Positions 25,107-33,547 of a DNA stretch of 64,000 bases are shown piece by piece; position 1 is the first letter of the stretch; each line of letters opens with the position of its first letter. Both the position numbers and the translations under genes were made by a program. The notes beneath the pieces are model-generated. The model had not been told where the DNA came from and searched no databases. It saw only the letters and a program-made list of their open reading frames with translations. The DNA is from Bacteriovoracaceae bacterium (GTDB taxonomy: Bacteria > Bdellovibrionota > Bacteriovoracia > Bacteriovoracales > Bacteriovoracaceae), in NCBI GenBank assembly GCA_019752535.1, contig JAIEMA010000045.1, positions 1-64,000 on the forward strand. The letters run 5' to 3'.

Positions 25107-25802
25107 ATGTTAAAAATTAGAAAATCAAATGAAAGAGGCGCTGGCGACCATGGATGGCTAAAGAGCTATCACACATTCTCTTTTGCTGATTACTATGATC
25201 CCTCAAATATGAGTTTTAGAACACTGAGAGTAATTAATGAAGACAAGATCGCTGGCGGCGGAGGTTTCCCTACTCACCCTCATCGCGATATGGAAATTGT
25301 CACTTATATGATCGAAGGTGAGCTTGCCCACAGAGATAGCATGGGTAACAGTGAAGTGATCCGTAGAGGAGAAGTTCAGTACATGTGTGCGGGAACAGGA
25401 ATCGCCCATTCCGAGTTTAATGCTCATCAAGATAAAGAAGCCCATCTTTTGCAAATTTGGATCATGCCGGATAAAACTCAACTGAAACCGGGCTATGGAC
25501 AAAAATCTTTTATGGATGAATTTTCCAAAGGCCATCTCGTGAAGGTTCTCTCATCTGATGGATCAGATGGTTCGGTGAAGATTCATCAAGATGCAAAACT
25601 TTGGGTAGGGTGGCTTAAACCTCAAACACTCACCCTCCCTCTAAGCTCTCATCGTCATGGCTGGCTTCAAGTGGTTAAGGGCGAAATTGAGATGGCCGGC
25701 AATCTTCTCAAGGCCGGTGATGCGGTGGCGATGAGTAACGAGAATGATCCACAGATTAGTCTCAAAAATAACGCCGAGATTTTATTCTTTGATTTGGCGT
25801 GA
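25107..25802 (+). CDS. Pirin family protein (bicupin, possible quercetinase)
   Basis: 231 residues, the length of bacterial pirins. FPTHPHRDMEIVTYMIEGE and AGTGIAHSEFN carry the metal-binding His/Glu set of the N-terminal cupin (HPHRD, E, H). YhhW-type members show quercetin dioxygenase activity; eukaryotic pirin is a redox-sensing co-regulator. It has its own promoter-like TATAAT (25081) and an AGGGAG ribosome site. The 3' end overlaps the convergent SDR gene by 21 bases. Confidence 0.9.
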   Translation: MLKIRKSNERGAGDHGWLKSYHTFSFADYYDPSNMSFRTLRVINEDKIAGGGGFPTHPHRDMEIVTYMIEGELAHRDSMGNSEVIRRGEVQYMCAGTGIAHSEFNAHQDKEAHLLQIWIMPDKTQLKPGYGQKSFMDEFSKGHLVKVLSSDGSDGSVKIHQDAKLWVGWLKPQTLTLPLSSHRHGWLQVVKGEIEMAGNLLKAGDAVAMSNENDPQISLKNNAEILFFDLA

Positions 25803-26534
25803 TTTCTTATAAGCGGAGCGGGCCAAGTCCGCTCCGAACGGAAGATAGCGATAGAGACCAGTCATTAATTTTCCACTCAAAGTTGGAATCACTTCTCTCT
25901 CACCACTTAAAACAGCGTCTACAATTTCTTTGGCACAGTTTTCTGGAGTGGTGGCAAATTTTTGCAACTTTTCCGGAAGGCCATACTTGGTACCAACTTT
26001 CATAATGTCCGTTTTGACAAAACCGGGAGTCACCAGACACGTCGAAGCTTTGGCCTGATTAAAATCTAGTTCTAATTGAATCGCACGTGTAAAACCAATA
26101 AGGGCATGCTTACTAGCCACGTACGAGCTCATATCGCCACTAGGGATAAAGCCTGCTGCTGAAGACATGTTCACCACAATACCTGCACTCTCTTCAAGCT
26201 TTGGTAACCAAAAGCGTGTTGCCGTGACGACAGAGTTAAAATTCACATCCATGACACGTTGAAAATCACGAGCACTAATTTCATTAAAAGGACCCAACAC
26301 CGCTATACCGGCATTATTAATCCAAATCTTTACATCATATTTTTTTGAAATGACTTCGTACGTTTTTATCGCTTGATCAGTTTGAGTAACATCCACTTGA
26401 TAATAATCAATTGCGAGATCACTTGAATCAGCTAAATCAAGTCCAATCACTTTGTGCCCGCGTCTTTGAAACTCAAAGCATAAGGCTTTTCCTATACCAC
26501 CGTTAATTCCGGTAATGGCTATGACTTGACTCAT
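25782..26534 (-). CDS. Short-chain dehydrogenase/reductase
   Basis: 250 residues. Classical SDR: TGINGGIGKAL (cofactor loop), NNAG, catalytic Ser in NMSSAAG, and YVASKHA (Tyr-x3-Lys). Asp in GLDLAD after strand 2 favours NAD. The ATG overlaps the stop of the hydrolase gene by one base (TAATG), so both are co-translated. Substrate unknown; the partner genes suggest a hydrophobic ketone or alcohol. Confidence 0.9.
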   Translation of the reverse strand: MSQVIAITGINGGIGKALCFEFQRRGHKVIGLDLADSSDLAIDYYQVDVTQTDQAIKTYEVISKKYDVKIWINNAGIAVLGPFNEISARDFQRVMDVNFNSVVTATRFWLPKLEESAGIVVNMSSAAGFIPSGDMSSYVASKHALIGFTRAIQLELDFNQAKASTCLVTPGFVKTDIMKVGTKYGLPEKLQKFATTPENCAKEIVDAVLSGEREVIPTLSGKLMTGLYRYLPFGADLARSAYKKSRQIKE

Positions 26535-27253
26535 TATTTTGTACCAAAAATAAGTGTTTCAATTAAATGATTTAATTCTTCAGGATGAGTTCGCATAGGC
26601 CAATGTCCACCTATCGTTTTATGAAGACGGGCGTCTTGAAAAAATCTTTTCATTTCATTTTCACTTGGAATCATTAGAAAGGGATCATCTTCTCCAAAAA
26701 TAACATCTACGGGAACAATGACTGGTTCACTTGGATTAAAAAGTTTTTTTGGAATGATAAAAGCAAATTCTTTATATCGTGCAAGTCCATCTAAGACTTC
26801 AGATGAATTAGTCCTCAATGGATCATCCTTATCGAGTTTTGCAGAATTATAAATGGCATTGAGAATTTTTTTATGGATGAGTTTAAGGGTTGTGGTATTC
26901 ACAAACGGATTGATGAACACACTCATGTAACTTGAGCGCAGCATCTGCTCTAAAAGTTTCAATCGATGGGCAAACATTTCAAGACCCATGCTATTGATCA
27001 AAATAACTTTTCTAATTTTGGATGGATTCTGCTGAGCATACTCCACCGCCAGCGGGCCACCCATGTCATGGCCAATCAAAACAACATCCTGACTTCCCTC
27101 GCATAGATCATCCAATAAACGCTGCTGTTTTTTAAAATCAAGCGAATGAATATCAGGAGCTAAGCATTCAGCGCGCTCTTTAAAGTATTCAATACAGTGA
27201 CTCCAAACCTTGGAATTATCAGGAAAGCCATGAAGGAAGATCAATTTCATCAT
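26534..27253 (-). CDS. Alpha/beta hydrolase with aspartate nucleophile (epoxide hydrolase/dehalogenase-like)
   Basis: 239 residues. LHGFPDNSKVW forms the oxyanion loop and LIGHDMGGPLA the nucleophile elbow, where Asp replaces the usual Ser; this is the signature of epoxide hydrolases and haloalkane dehalogenases. The terminal catalytic His is in GGHWPMRTHP. DVIFGEDDPF provides the acid. It shares an operon with the SDR and is divergent from the PF10118-type gene. Confidence 0.83.
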   Translation of the reverse strand: MMKLIFLHGFPDNSKVWSHCIEYFKERAECLAPDIHSLDFKKQQRLLDDLCEGSQDVVLIGHDMGGPLAVEYAQQNPSKIRKVILINSMGLEMFAHRLKLLEQMLRSSYMSVFINPFVNTTTLKLIHKKILNAIYNSAKLDKDDPLRTNSSEVLDGLARYKEFAFIIPKKLFNPSEPVIVPVDVIFGEDDPFLMIPSENEMKRFFQDARLHKTIGGHWPMRTHPEELNHLIETLIFGTK

Positions 27254-27322
27254 GACATAATCGTATCATTAGTTTTTGCAGTGTTGGCAAAATCCCGTTA
27301 AAGAGAGTTACAATATAGGGGC

Positions 27323-28135
27323 ATGGCAAATAAAATAACACCTAGGCGTCCCAATTTTGATTTCTCTGTTGAGATACCTCGCCATTGGTTAGAATCCTCG
27401 CCCTTTAAAACTCATTTATGCAACAGTTTCACTCTTCTTTTTCCCACGGGAGAGAAGTTTTTTATTCGCTCTATTCAAAAATTTATGAGTCGTCTCGAAA
27501 ATGAGGAACTCCGATTGGCCGCTAAAGCTTTTATTCAACAAGAAGCTCAACACGCCATAGAGCATGATAAGTTTCTAAAAAATTTGAGAGAGCAAGGCTA
27601 TGACATTGACCCTATTTTAAAATTAGTTGATGAAGTCATTACTAAGTTTGTTGAAAACAATACCTCTCAATCTTTTCAGCTTGCTCTTACGGCCGGCTTT
27701 GAACATCTCACCTCACTTCTCGCTGAGATTGGCTTGAGTGAAAACTTCTTTCAAGAAGCCACACCTGTGATGAAATCACTCTTTGAGTGGCATGCAATGG
27801 AAGAGATTGAACATCGTGCTGTCGCTTTTGATGTGCTCCAGAGTGTTGACTCAAGTTATCGTCATCGAGTGGCAGGTCTCATAAGTGCCTACGCTATCCT
27901 CTCGGGCCTTTGCGCTCTCGTGACTGCGAATCTCTTATGGCAAGATAAATTGCTATTTAAGAAAAAAACCATTCAAGATGGATTAGACGTTTTCTTTTTA
28001 AAACATCAGTTATTTCCCAAAGCTTTAAGCATCTTTACTCGCTACTTAAAACCTTCCTTTCATCCAGAAGATGAATCACATCTTGAATCACTACTCGTGC
28101 GTTTCTATCCAAGAGAATCGACTGAGGTCGCTTAA
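27323..28135 (+). CDS. Predicted metal-dependent hydrolase (PF10118-like, ferritin-like fold)
   Basis: 270 residues. PRRPNFDFSVEIPRHW followed by SPFKTHLCNSF and LFPTGEKFFIRSI are the hallmark N-terminal blocks of the family. Diiron-type ligands appear as FIQQEAQHAIEH and MEEIEHRAVAFD. Biochemistry is little known; several members sit with SDR and hydrolase genes as here. A candidate -10 (TACAAT) lies 8 bases before the ATG. The stop codon overlaps the next start (TAATG). Confidence 0.82.
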   Translation: MANKITPRRPNFDFSVEIPRHWLESSPFKTHLCNSFTLLFPTGEKFFIRSIQKFMSRLENEELRLAAKAFIQQEAQHAIEHDKFLKNLREQGYDIDPILKLVDEVITKFVENNTSQSFQLALTAGFEHLTSLLAEIGLSENFFQEATPVMKSLFEWHAMEEIEHRAVAFDVLQSVDSSYRHRVAGLISAYAILSGLCALVTANLLWQDKLLFKKKTIQDGLDVFFLKHQLFPKALSIFTRYLKPSFHPEDESHLESLLVRFYPRESTEVA

Positions 28136-28932
28136 TGGATGAACTCTTTCAAATGAAAGCTGCCCAGAAACTTGCTTATGAAGCTGTTGTGTCTGTTCGC
28201 TCCCAATTAAAAGTAGGTATGAGTGAAATCGAAGCTACAGAGTTAATTGAAGATTTTTTTGCGAAAAGAGATCACACTCTTTTTTTTCACAAGCCTTTTG
28301 CCTGGTTTGGTGATCGGACTGCATTTGTAGGATTTAAAAGACCTGGGCTAGATTCCCTCGGGTTAGATTTTCTCCCGACGAAGCGTAAGCTTGAAGAAGG
28401 AATGCCCGTCATTTTAGATGTGGCCCCAGCTGTAGATGGTTTGGCCGTTGATATTGGCTACAGTTTTTGTTTTGGAGAAAATCAAGAAGTTGAATTAGCG
28501 AGGAAGGATCTGCTCCTCTTTCGTGAGCTTATTTTAAAAGCGGCTAATGAAAAGCAACCTATCACAGAGATCTATCGCCAAGTCGACCAATTGCTAAAGG
28601 ATAAGGGTTATAAAAACTGCCACGCGATTTATCCGCTAGGTGTTTTAGGGCATAAAATTGGAAAGCTTCCTTTATTAAAGTTGCCTAAAATTCCTATCAT
28701 GGGATTTCACCCGCAAGCTTATGCTTATCTTTTAAAAGAGAAAATCATGGGCCCGGCCATTATGACTGAGGATGAGACTCGTCCACTTTCAGTTGGTTTA
28801 TGGGCCATTGAGCCGCATCTTGGAAAAGAGAATTTTGGAGTGAAATTCGAAGAAATTTTGGTGGTTACTCCCACTCACTCTTATTGGTTGGATGATTCAC
28901 TTCCACACGTCACAGAAATCAAGAGCGCTTAA
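28135..28932 (+). CDS. M24-family metallopeptidase (aminopeptidase P-like)
   Basis: 265 residues, only the pita-bread domain. The five metal ligands can be placed: Asp in VILDVAPAVDG, Asp in LAVDIGYSF, His in GVLGHKIG, Glu in LWAIEPHLG and Glu in GVKFEEILVV. It lacks the N-terminal domain of true aminopeptidase P. It may be a peptidase or a creatinase-fold relative with another substrate. It is translationally coupled to the PF10118-type gene. Confidence 0.85.
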   Translation: MDELFQMKAAQKLAYEAVVSVRSQLKVGMSEIEATELIEDFFAKRDHTLFFHKPFAWFGDRTAFVGFKRPGLDSLGLDFLPTKRKLEEGMPVILDVAPAVDGLAVDIGYSFCFGENQEVELARKDLLLFRELILKAANEKQPITEIYRQVDQLLKDKGYKNCHAIYPLGVLGHKIGKLPLLKLPKIPIMGFHPQAYAYLLKEKIMGPAIMTEDETRPLSVGLWAIEPHLGKENFGVKFEEILVVTPTHSYWLDDSLPHVTEIKSA

Positions 28933-30040
28933 GAATAGTGAGTAACTCAATGTGAGGAGTTTGAGGGAACATGTCTAACGGTGTGAGACTCTCCACACTC
29001 CATCCTTGAGTTTGAAAATCCTTAATGTCTCTTGACCATGTTGTGGGTTCACAAGATATATAAATAATAGATTCAAGATCAGGGAGATGCTGAAAAATCT
29101 CGGCCCTCTCTTCAAGACCCTCTCTTGGTGGATCTACGACAAGAACTTTTGTGCTCTTTTGCTGGCGGGCCAACTGCTTCCAAACTCCCTTGCTATTCAT
29201 ATCTATTTCAAAAACTTTCACTCCCGCTAGTTTTTTTGATCGCAACTCCTCTAGAGCACTTCCTCTTACCTCGGCCGCCAAAATATTTTTAAACGCCCTA
29301 GAGACAAAAACTTCCGTAAGATTGCCTGAGCCACAAAAAGCTTCCATGACGGGTGCATCAGGAGAAATATCTTTGATGACCTCATGAAGCCAAGCCTTCA
29401 TCGATTCATTTTGAGCGCTATTTCCCTGTCTAAAGGGACGTCTTTTATTAGCCGTTACTTCTTGAGCTTTTTGCCCGTCATCGACTTCAAGAAAATTCCA
29501 GAGGTGCTTTCCCGTGGGCTCCCACTCTTTTTTGGGAAGTGAAGACTTCAACGTTTGAAAGAGCGATTTCATTTTATCATTAAGGATAAGACAATCATCA
29601 ATCGCAGCTAGGTTATGTGAGCCTTCGCTCATATAACCGATTTTTTTTCCATCGGTTTTAAATTGGGCCCTGTTTCGGTAGCCCAGTTTTTCTCTGGCTT
29701 CAATCAAAGGGAATCGATGAAGAACGGGAATATTATTTTTATCCAATAAGAAGCTGACTCTTTGCTCTTTGGCGCGCACTTGCTCAGCATAATTCACAAT
29801 CATCCAGGGGCATCCACCACAGATTTCTTGATGAGCGCATTCAACTTCTACTCTTTGATCTGAGAGAATATCTAATTGAACGACACTCGCCTCTGCATAA
29901 CTTTTAGCTTTATCCTCAATGGAGAAAGTTCCCTCATCTCCAGGCCAGGTACGTTTCGCAAAAAACACTCGGCCATCCGGATGGTCGACCACACCATGCC
30001 CCTTATGGGAGAGGATTCGTACTTTTGCTTTAAATTCCAT
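28919..30040 (-). CDS. TrmA/RlmC/RlmD-type RNA (uracil-C5) methyltransferase
   Basis: 373 residues. The N-terminal TRAM domain (~1-60) is followed by an iron-sulfur cysteine cluster (ECAHQEICGGCPW plus a later Cys in DDCLILND), a SAM site in EAFCGSGNLTEVF, VVDPPREGLEE, and the catalytic Cys in IYISCEPTTWSRD. It methylates a uridine in 23S rRNA or tRNA; which site cannot be told from the sequence. It converges with the M24 peptidase gene with a 14-base overlap. Confidence 0.9.
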   Translation of the reverse strand: MEFKAKVRILSHKGHGVVDHPDGRVFFAKRTWPGDEGTFSIEDKAKSYAEASVVQLDILSDQRVEVECAHQEICGGCPWMIVNYAEQVRAKEQRVSFLLDKNNIPVLHRFPLIEAREKLGYRNRAQFKTDGKKIGYMSEGSHNLAAIDDCLILNDKMKSLFQTLKSSLPKKEWEPTGKHLWNFLEVDDGQKAQEVTANKRRPFRQGNSAQNESMKAWLHEVIKDISPDAPVMEAFCGSGNLTEVFVSRAFKNILAAEVRGSALEELRSKKLAGVKVFEIDMNSKGVWKQLARQQKSTKVLVVDPPREGLEERAEIFQHLPDLESIIYISCEPTTWSRDIKDFQTQGWSVESLTPLDMFPQTPHIELLTILKRS

Positions 30041-30055
30041 GCTAAACTAATCCTC

Positions 30056-30337
30056 ATGAAGCCACTCAGTCTGACTATTCTCTTTATTTTAGCCTCGTGC
30101 AGCTCGCTCGGGCCACAAACTAACTCGAAGGCCCAAGAAGTAAAAGAAGAAACTCCAAGTGTTTCTGTGGACTCTGCTCTTGAGCACATTCAACAGTCCT
30201 ATACTTTAGGTTGTGTGGAAGCTCTTCGCTCAGTTGGAAAGAAAAACATTTATCCTCAGTGCCGAGAGAAGGCCCTAAGGCACAAAGCCGCCGTGCGGCA
30301 GGTATTAGATTCTCCAATTGATATAATCAAACCCTAG
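30056..30337 (+). CDS. Small lipoprotein
   Basis: 93 residues from the ATG at 30056. SLTILFILASCSSLG is a lipoprotein signal with the lipobox LASC. The mature part is soluble with two Cys (YTLGCVEALR; YPQCREKA). A TAAACT -10 candidate ends 7 bases before the ATG and no ribosome site is present, so the message may be leaderless. It overlaps no other gene and is followed 9 bases later by the Mpo1-like gene. Function unknown. Confidence 0.65.
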   Translation: MKPLSLTILFILASCSSLGPQTNSKAQEVKEETPSVSVDSALEHIQQSYTLGCVEALRSVGKKNIYPQCREKALRHKAAVRQVLDSPIDIIKP

Positions 30338-30346
30338 GAGAATTTT

Positions 30347-30811
30347 ATGCGCACATTTGAACAATGGATGGCGGAATACGCCGTCAGTCACCGTCACCCT
30401 ACTAATCAGATGATTCATAAGATCTGCGTTCCTCCAATCATGCTCACAGTTTTGGGTTTTCTCTGGGCGATTCCTACTCCTGCTGAGATGAGTTTCATTT
30501 CAAATTGGTTTAACTGGGCCACTATTTTTACTTTTTTCTGCTTAGTCTTTTATGCCTCGCTAAATCTAAAAATGTTTCTAGGCATGCTCATTCAAGTCAG
30601 CCTCATGCTTTTCATCGTCAGTCGCATCGCGACCACTGGATATTTAATTCATTTCAGCGCTGTCGTTTTTGTTCTTGCCTGGATAGGACAGTTCTATGGA
30701 CACAAAATTGAAGGCAAAAAACCTTCATTCCTTCAAGACTTAGCTTTTCTTCTGATTGGGCCACTTTGGGTTCAGCGATTTATTTTCAAGAAGATGGGAA
30801 TTAACGTTTAA
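30347..30811 (+). CDS. Mpo1-like (DUF962) 2-hydroxy fatty acid dioxygenase
   Basis: 154 residues with four membrane helices. The family blocks are RHPTNQMIHKICVPP near the N-terminus and WIGQFYGHKIEGKKPSFLQD near the C-terminus, giving the conserved His residues that bind Fe2+. Yeast Mpo1 shortens 2-hydroxy fatty acids during sphingoid-base breakdown. The bacterial function is little studied. It fits the lipid-oxidation theme of the window. Confidence 0.85.
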   Translation: MRTFEQWMAEYAVSHRHPTNQMIHKICVPPIMLTVLGFLWAIPTPAEMSFISNWFNWATIFTFFCLVFYASLNLKMFLGMLIQVSLMLFIVSRIATTGYLIHFSAVVFVLAWIGQFYGHKIEGKKPSFLQDLAFLLIGPLWVQRFIFKKMGINV

Positions 30812-31306
30812 TTATTCGAACAAATAAACTTGGTGAGGAATTTTTACCCCCGCTATCTCTTCATCTCTTTCAACAGGAAGAAGCACTCCCCCCATCTTTT
30901 GATAAAAACCGTGGGCCAGTTTATTTTCACTGGCGACCCAAATACACATGGGAATCTCTACACGTTTTTTAAATTCCTCGAGCATTGATCCACCAATCCC
31001 ATGTCCCCAAAATTCGGGATGAACATAGATGGCCCAAACTTCGCTCTTCGCCTCTGGTACGAGATTCAAATGGCGATTTTCTAATCCCACAGCAAAACCT
31101 AAAATGTGATCATTTTTTTCTGCGACCAATCGAATGAGGGTCGGATCTTTCTCGAATCCGCCACGCCATCTCTCTGCTCTTTGAAAGACATCTAGGGAAT
31201 CCAAAAAATCTTGAGGCATGATGCCCTTATAGACTTTCTGCCAAGCTTTCACATGGATATTAGCGACTTGATCTGCATCCTCAAGTCGCATATCGCGAAT
31301 AAGCAT
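30812..31306 (-). CDS. GNAT acetyltransferase
   Basis: 164 residues from the ATG at 31306, which overlaps the aminotransferase stop by one base. MLIRDMRLEDADQVANIHVKAW is the classic GNAT N-terminus; VHPEFWGHGIGGSMLEEF is the acetyl-CoA loop (a GHGIGG variant of R/Q-x-x-G-x-G/A); WVASENKLAHGFYQKMGG completes the fold. Substrate unknown. It is translationally coupled to the aminotransferase. Confidence 0.87.
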   Translation of the reverse strand: MLIRDMRLEDADQVANIHVKAWQKVYKGIMPQDFLDSLDVFQRAERWRGGFEKDPTLIRLVAEKNDHILGFAVGLENRHLNLVPEAKSEVWAIYVHPEFWGHGIGGSMLEEFKKRVEIPMCIWVASENKLAHGFYQKMGGVLLPVERDEEIAGVKIPHQVYLFE

Positions 31307-32496
31307 TAGTGAAGTTTCGCCAAAGCTGTTTTGATTCTCTTGCAAGCATCAGTGATTTTATCTTCACTGGTCGCATAGCTTAGACGGAAATAATCAGGAG
31401 CTCCAAAAGATCCACCCGGAGTCAGAGCGACTTTGGCTTCATCAAGCAGCCACATGCAAAGATCTTTGGCATCTTTGACCACAGTTTTTCCATCGGTTTT
31501 TCCAAAATACCAACTCACTTTTGGAAAGAGATAAAACGCTCCTTCGGGATGATTGATTTCAACATTTGGAATTTCTTTAAAAAGAGAAACAATAAGATCA
31601 CGACGTTTCCTGAACGCTTCACGCATAGGAGCAATCTCTGAAGGATCCATTTCCATGGCCGCAATCGCAGCACGTTGTGTGATTGAACAAGCTCCACTGG
31701 TGAATTGACCTTGGATCTTCACACAGGCATCAGCAATAGCTTTTGGTGCACCAATGTAACCTAAGCGCCAGCCTGTCATCGCAAATCCCTTAGAGAGACC
31801 ATTCACTGTTACGGTTCTGTCATAGAGCTCAGGGATGGCCGCAAGAGAGAACGTCTTTCCTTGAAAATTGATGTGCTCATAAATTTCATCTGAAATGATG
31901 ACAACGTTTGGAAATTTTTTAAACACTTCACCTAGCGCTCTCAACTCAGATTCTGTGTAAGTTGTTCCCGTTGGGTTGCAGGGACTCGAAAATAGAAAAG
32001 CTTTCGTTTTAGGATTTAAATATTTTTCAAGAAGAGCTGGAGTGATTTTAAAATCAGTTTCAATCCCCGTACTCGCCTCTACAACCTTTCCTTCAAACAG
32101 ACTTACCATCTCTGAATAACTCACCCAATACGGAGCCGGAAGAATCACTTCATCTCCCGGATTCACAATCGCCATAATCACATTGATGATCGATTGTTTC
32201 GCTCCAGTCGAAGTCACGATTTGATTCGGTTGATAATCAAGACCGTTATCGCGCTTAAATTTTTTACAAATGGCCGTTTGTAAATCTTTGTATCCCGGAA
32301 CCGGAGTGTAGTAAGAGAAATCTTTATCAATGGCTTCTTTCGCCGCTCTTTTGATAAAGTCAGGAGTTTTAAAATCAGGCTCTCCCAAACTCATATTGAT
32401 GACATCAACACCTTTCTCTTTAAGCTCATTGGCCCTGCGGCTCATGGCAAGAGTTTCTGATTCAGCAAGTTTCAGCACACGTTGAGAGAGTTGCAT
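31306..32496 (-). CDS. Class I aminotransferase (aspartate aminotransferase-like)
   Basis: 396 residues. MSLGEPDFKTPDFI and SYYTPVPGYKDLQ are typical of the aspartate/prephenate aminotransferase Ib subgroup. SSPCNPTG, DEIYEHINF (Asp and Tyr for PLP) and GLSKGFAMTGWRLGY with the Schiff-base lysine complete the set; Arg of FRLSYA binds the substrate carboxylate. It likely transfers amino groups between aspartate or aromatic amino acids and 2-oxoglutarate. Confidence 0.93.
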   Translation of the reverse strand: MQLSQRVLKLAESETLAMSRRANELKEKGVDVINMSLGEPDFKTPDFIKRAAKEAIDKDFSYYTPVPGYKDLQTAICKKFKRDNGLDYQPNQIVTSTGAKQSIINVIMAIVNPGDEVILPAPYWVSYSEMVSLFEGKVVEASTGIETDFKITPALLEKYLNPKTKAFLFSSPCNPTGTTYTESELRALGEVFKKFPNVVIISDEIYEHINFQGKTFSLAAIPELYDRTVTVNGLSKGFAMTGWRLGYIGAPKAIADACVKIQGQFTSGACSITQRAAIAAMEMDPSEIAPMREAFRKRRDLIVSLFKEIPNVEINHPEGAFYLFPKVSWYFGKTDGKTVVKDAKDLCMWLLDEAKVALTPGGSFGAPDYFRLSYATSEDKITDACKRIKTALAKLH

Positions 32497-32531
32497 GTGT
32501 TGTATCCTTTAAAAGTTGGTGAGCGGTCGCT

Positions 32532-32960
32532 TTATTTTAGGAAAGTACGCAGAGTTAAGATAGTGGCTTGAGCCTCTTCTGGAGAAATGTTTTTGCTCGC
32601 AAAATCTTGCATCTGAAGCCAAGGCGGATTTTCTCGCCTTGGGTCATCTGCATATCTCGGAAAGAGATGCCAATGGAGATGATCGACGACATTTCCAAGA
32701 CTACATAAATTCATTTTGTGAGGTTTAAAAACACGCTCTATGACACTGTGTGCTTTTAAAAGCTCACTAAAAACCTCAGAAGCCACCTGAGAAGAAAAGT
32801 CGGTCATCTCTCTTACATGACCCTTTACAAGCAAAACACTATAGCCCTGATAATATTGATGTTCCCCTAAAAGCCACCAAGAATGCTTAAATTCATGAAT
32901 GAGGTAGGGGTATTCATCTGCGGCCAAAAGTTTTTCACGCTCACACAAACTACATGTCAT
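32532..32960 (-). CDS. HIT-family hydrolase
   Basis: 142 residues. The HIT triad is HLHWHLFPRY, with NLCSLGNVVDH just before. An N-terminal CSLCEREK gives a zinc-knuckle-like Cys pair seen in many bacterial HIT proteins. They act as nucleotidyl hydrolases or transferases (Ap4A, adenylylated compounds). Single gene with 86 bases to the next divergent gene. Confidence 0.9.
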   Translation of the reverse strand: MTCSLCEREKLLAADEYPYLIHEFKHSWWLLGEHQYYQGYSVLLVKGHVREMTDFSSQVASEVFSELLKAHSVIERVFKPHKMNLCSLGNVVDHLHWHLFPRYADDPRRENPPWLQMQDFASKNISPEEAQATILTLRTFLK

Positions 32961-33046
32961 AATATCCTCAAGGGCTTTTTTTCCTCATTGTACGAAGTGA
33001 GGGACAGACGGAAAATAAAAAAGTCTAAAATTTTGAAGGATTCATC

Positions 33047-33547
33047 ATGAAAAGATCACTTTTATGCTTTGTTTTTTTTGTCAGTATGCTCTTCGCCCTT
33101 GATGCACCTGCTGCGAGCTGGAAAAGTGAAACGAAAGCGATCTTACGTGAATACTCTTATGCCTGTAGAAACTCTGAAGTTGTTGTTGATGAGATCGTCA
33201 AAGACTCTCACATTTCAGGTCACATTGTTGGACTTCCTTATGAAGCCTTAGAGAAATTTAAAGTCATTTTTTATGTTAAAACAAATCGCTGGTACGTTCA
33301 TCCCTTTTTCCAGCCAGAAAATCCTCAAGAAGGTTCAGCGTTTGCGGCCATCAATCAAGATGGCACATTTAAAATTCAAACGATCAAACGTCGCGTCGAT
33401 GCTTCCCGTTTAGCAGTGAGTGTTGTTCCAAGTCCCTACGTGATAAAGTCTCAAATGCTTTGGCTTAAACCTTTCTTAGGATTATTTGGGGGCGTTTTCA
33501 AATACAGCTGTCGCGGAGTTGTTGTTCCGTTAAACGGAGAGATCTGA
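33047..33547 (+). CDS. Secreted protein of unknown function
   Basis: 166 residues with signal peptide (LLCFVFFVSMLFALDAPAAS). The mature part is probably beta-rich (FKVIFYVKTNRWYVHPFF; TFKIQTIKRR), with two Cys (SYACRNSE; KYSCRGVV) that may form a disulfide. AAGGATTC precedes the ATG. The last 18 bases overlap the convergent MATE gene. No family recognised. Confidence 0.65.
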   Translation: MKRSLLCFVFFVSMLFALDAPAASWKSETKAILREYSYACRNSEVVVDEIVKDSHISGHIVGLPYEALEKFKVIFYVKTNRWYVHPFFQPENPQEGSAFAAINQDGTFKIQTIKRRVDASRLAVSVVPSPYVIKSQMLWLKPFLGLFGGVFKYSCRGVVVPLNGEI

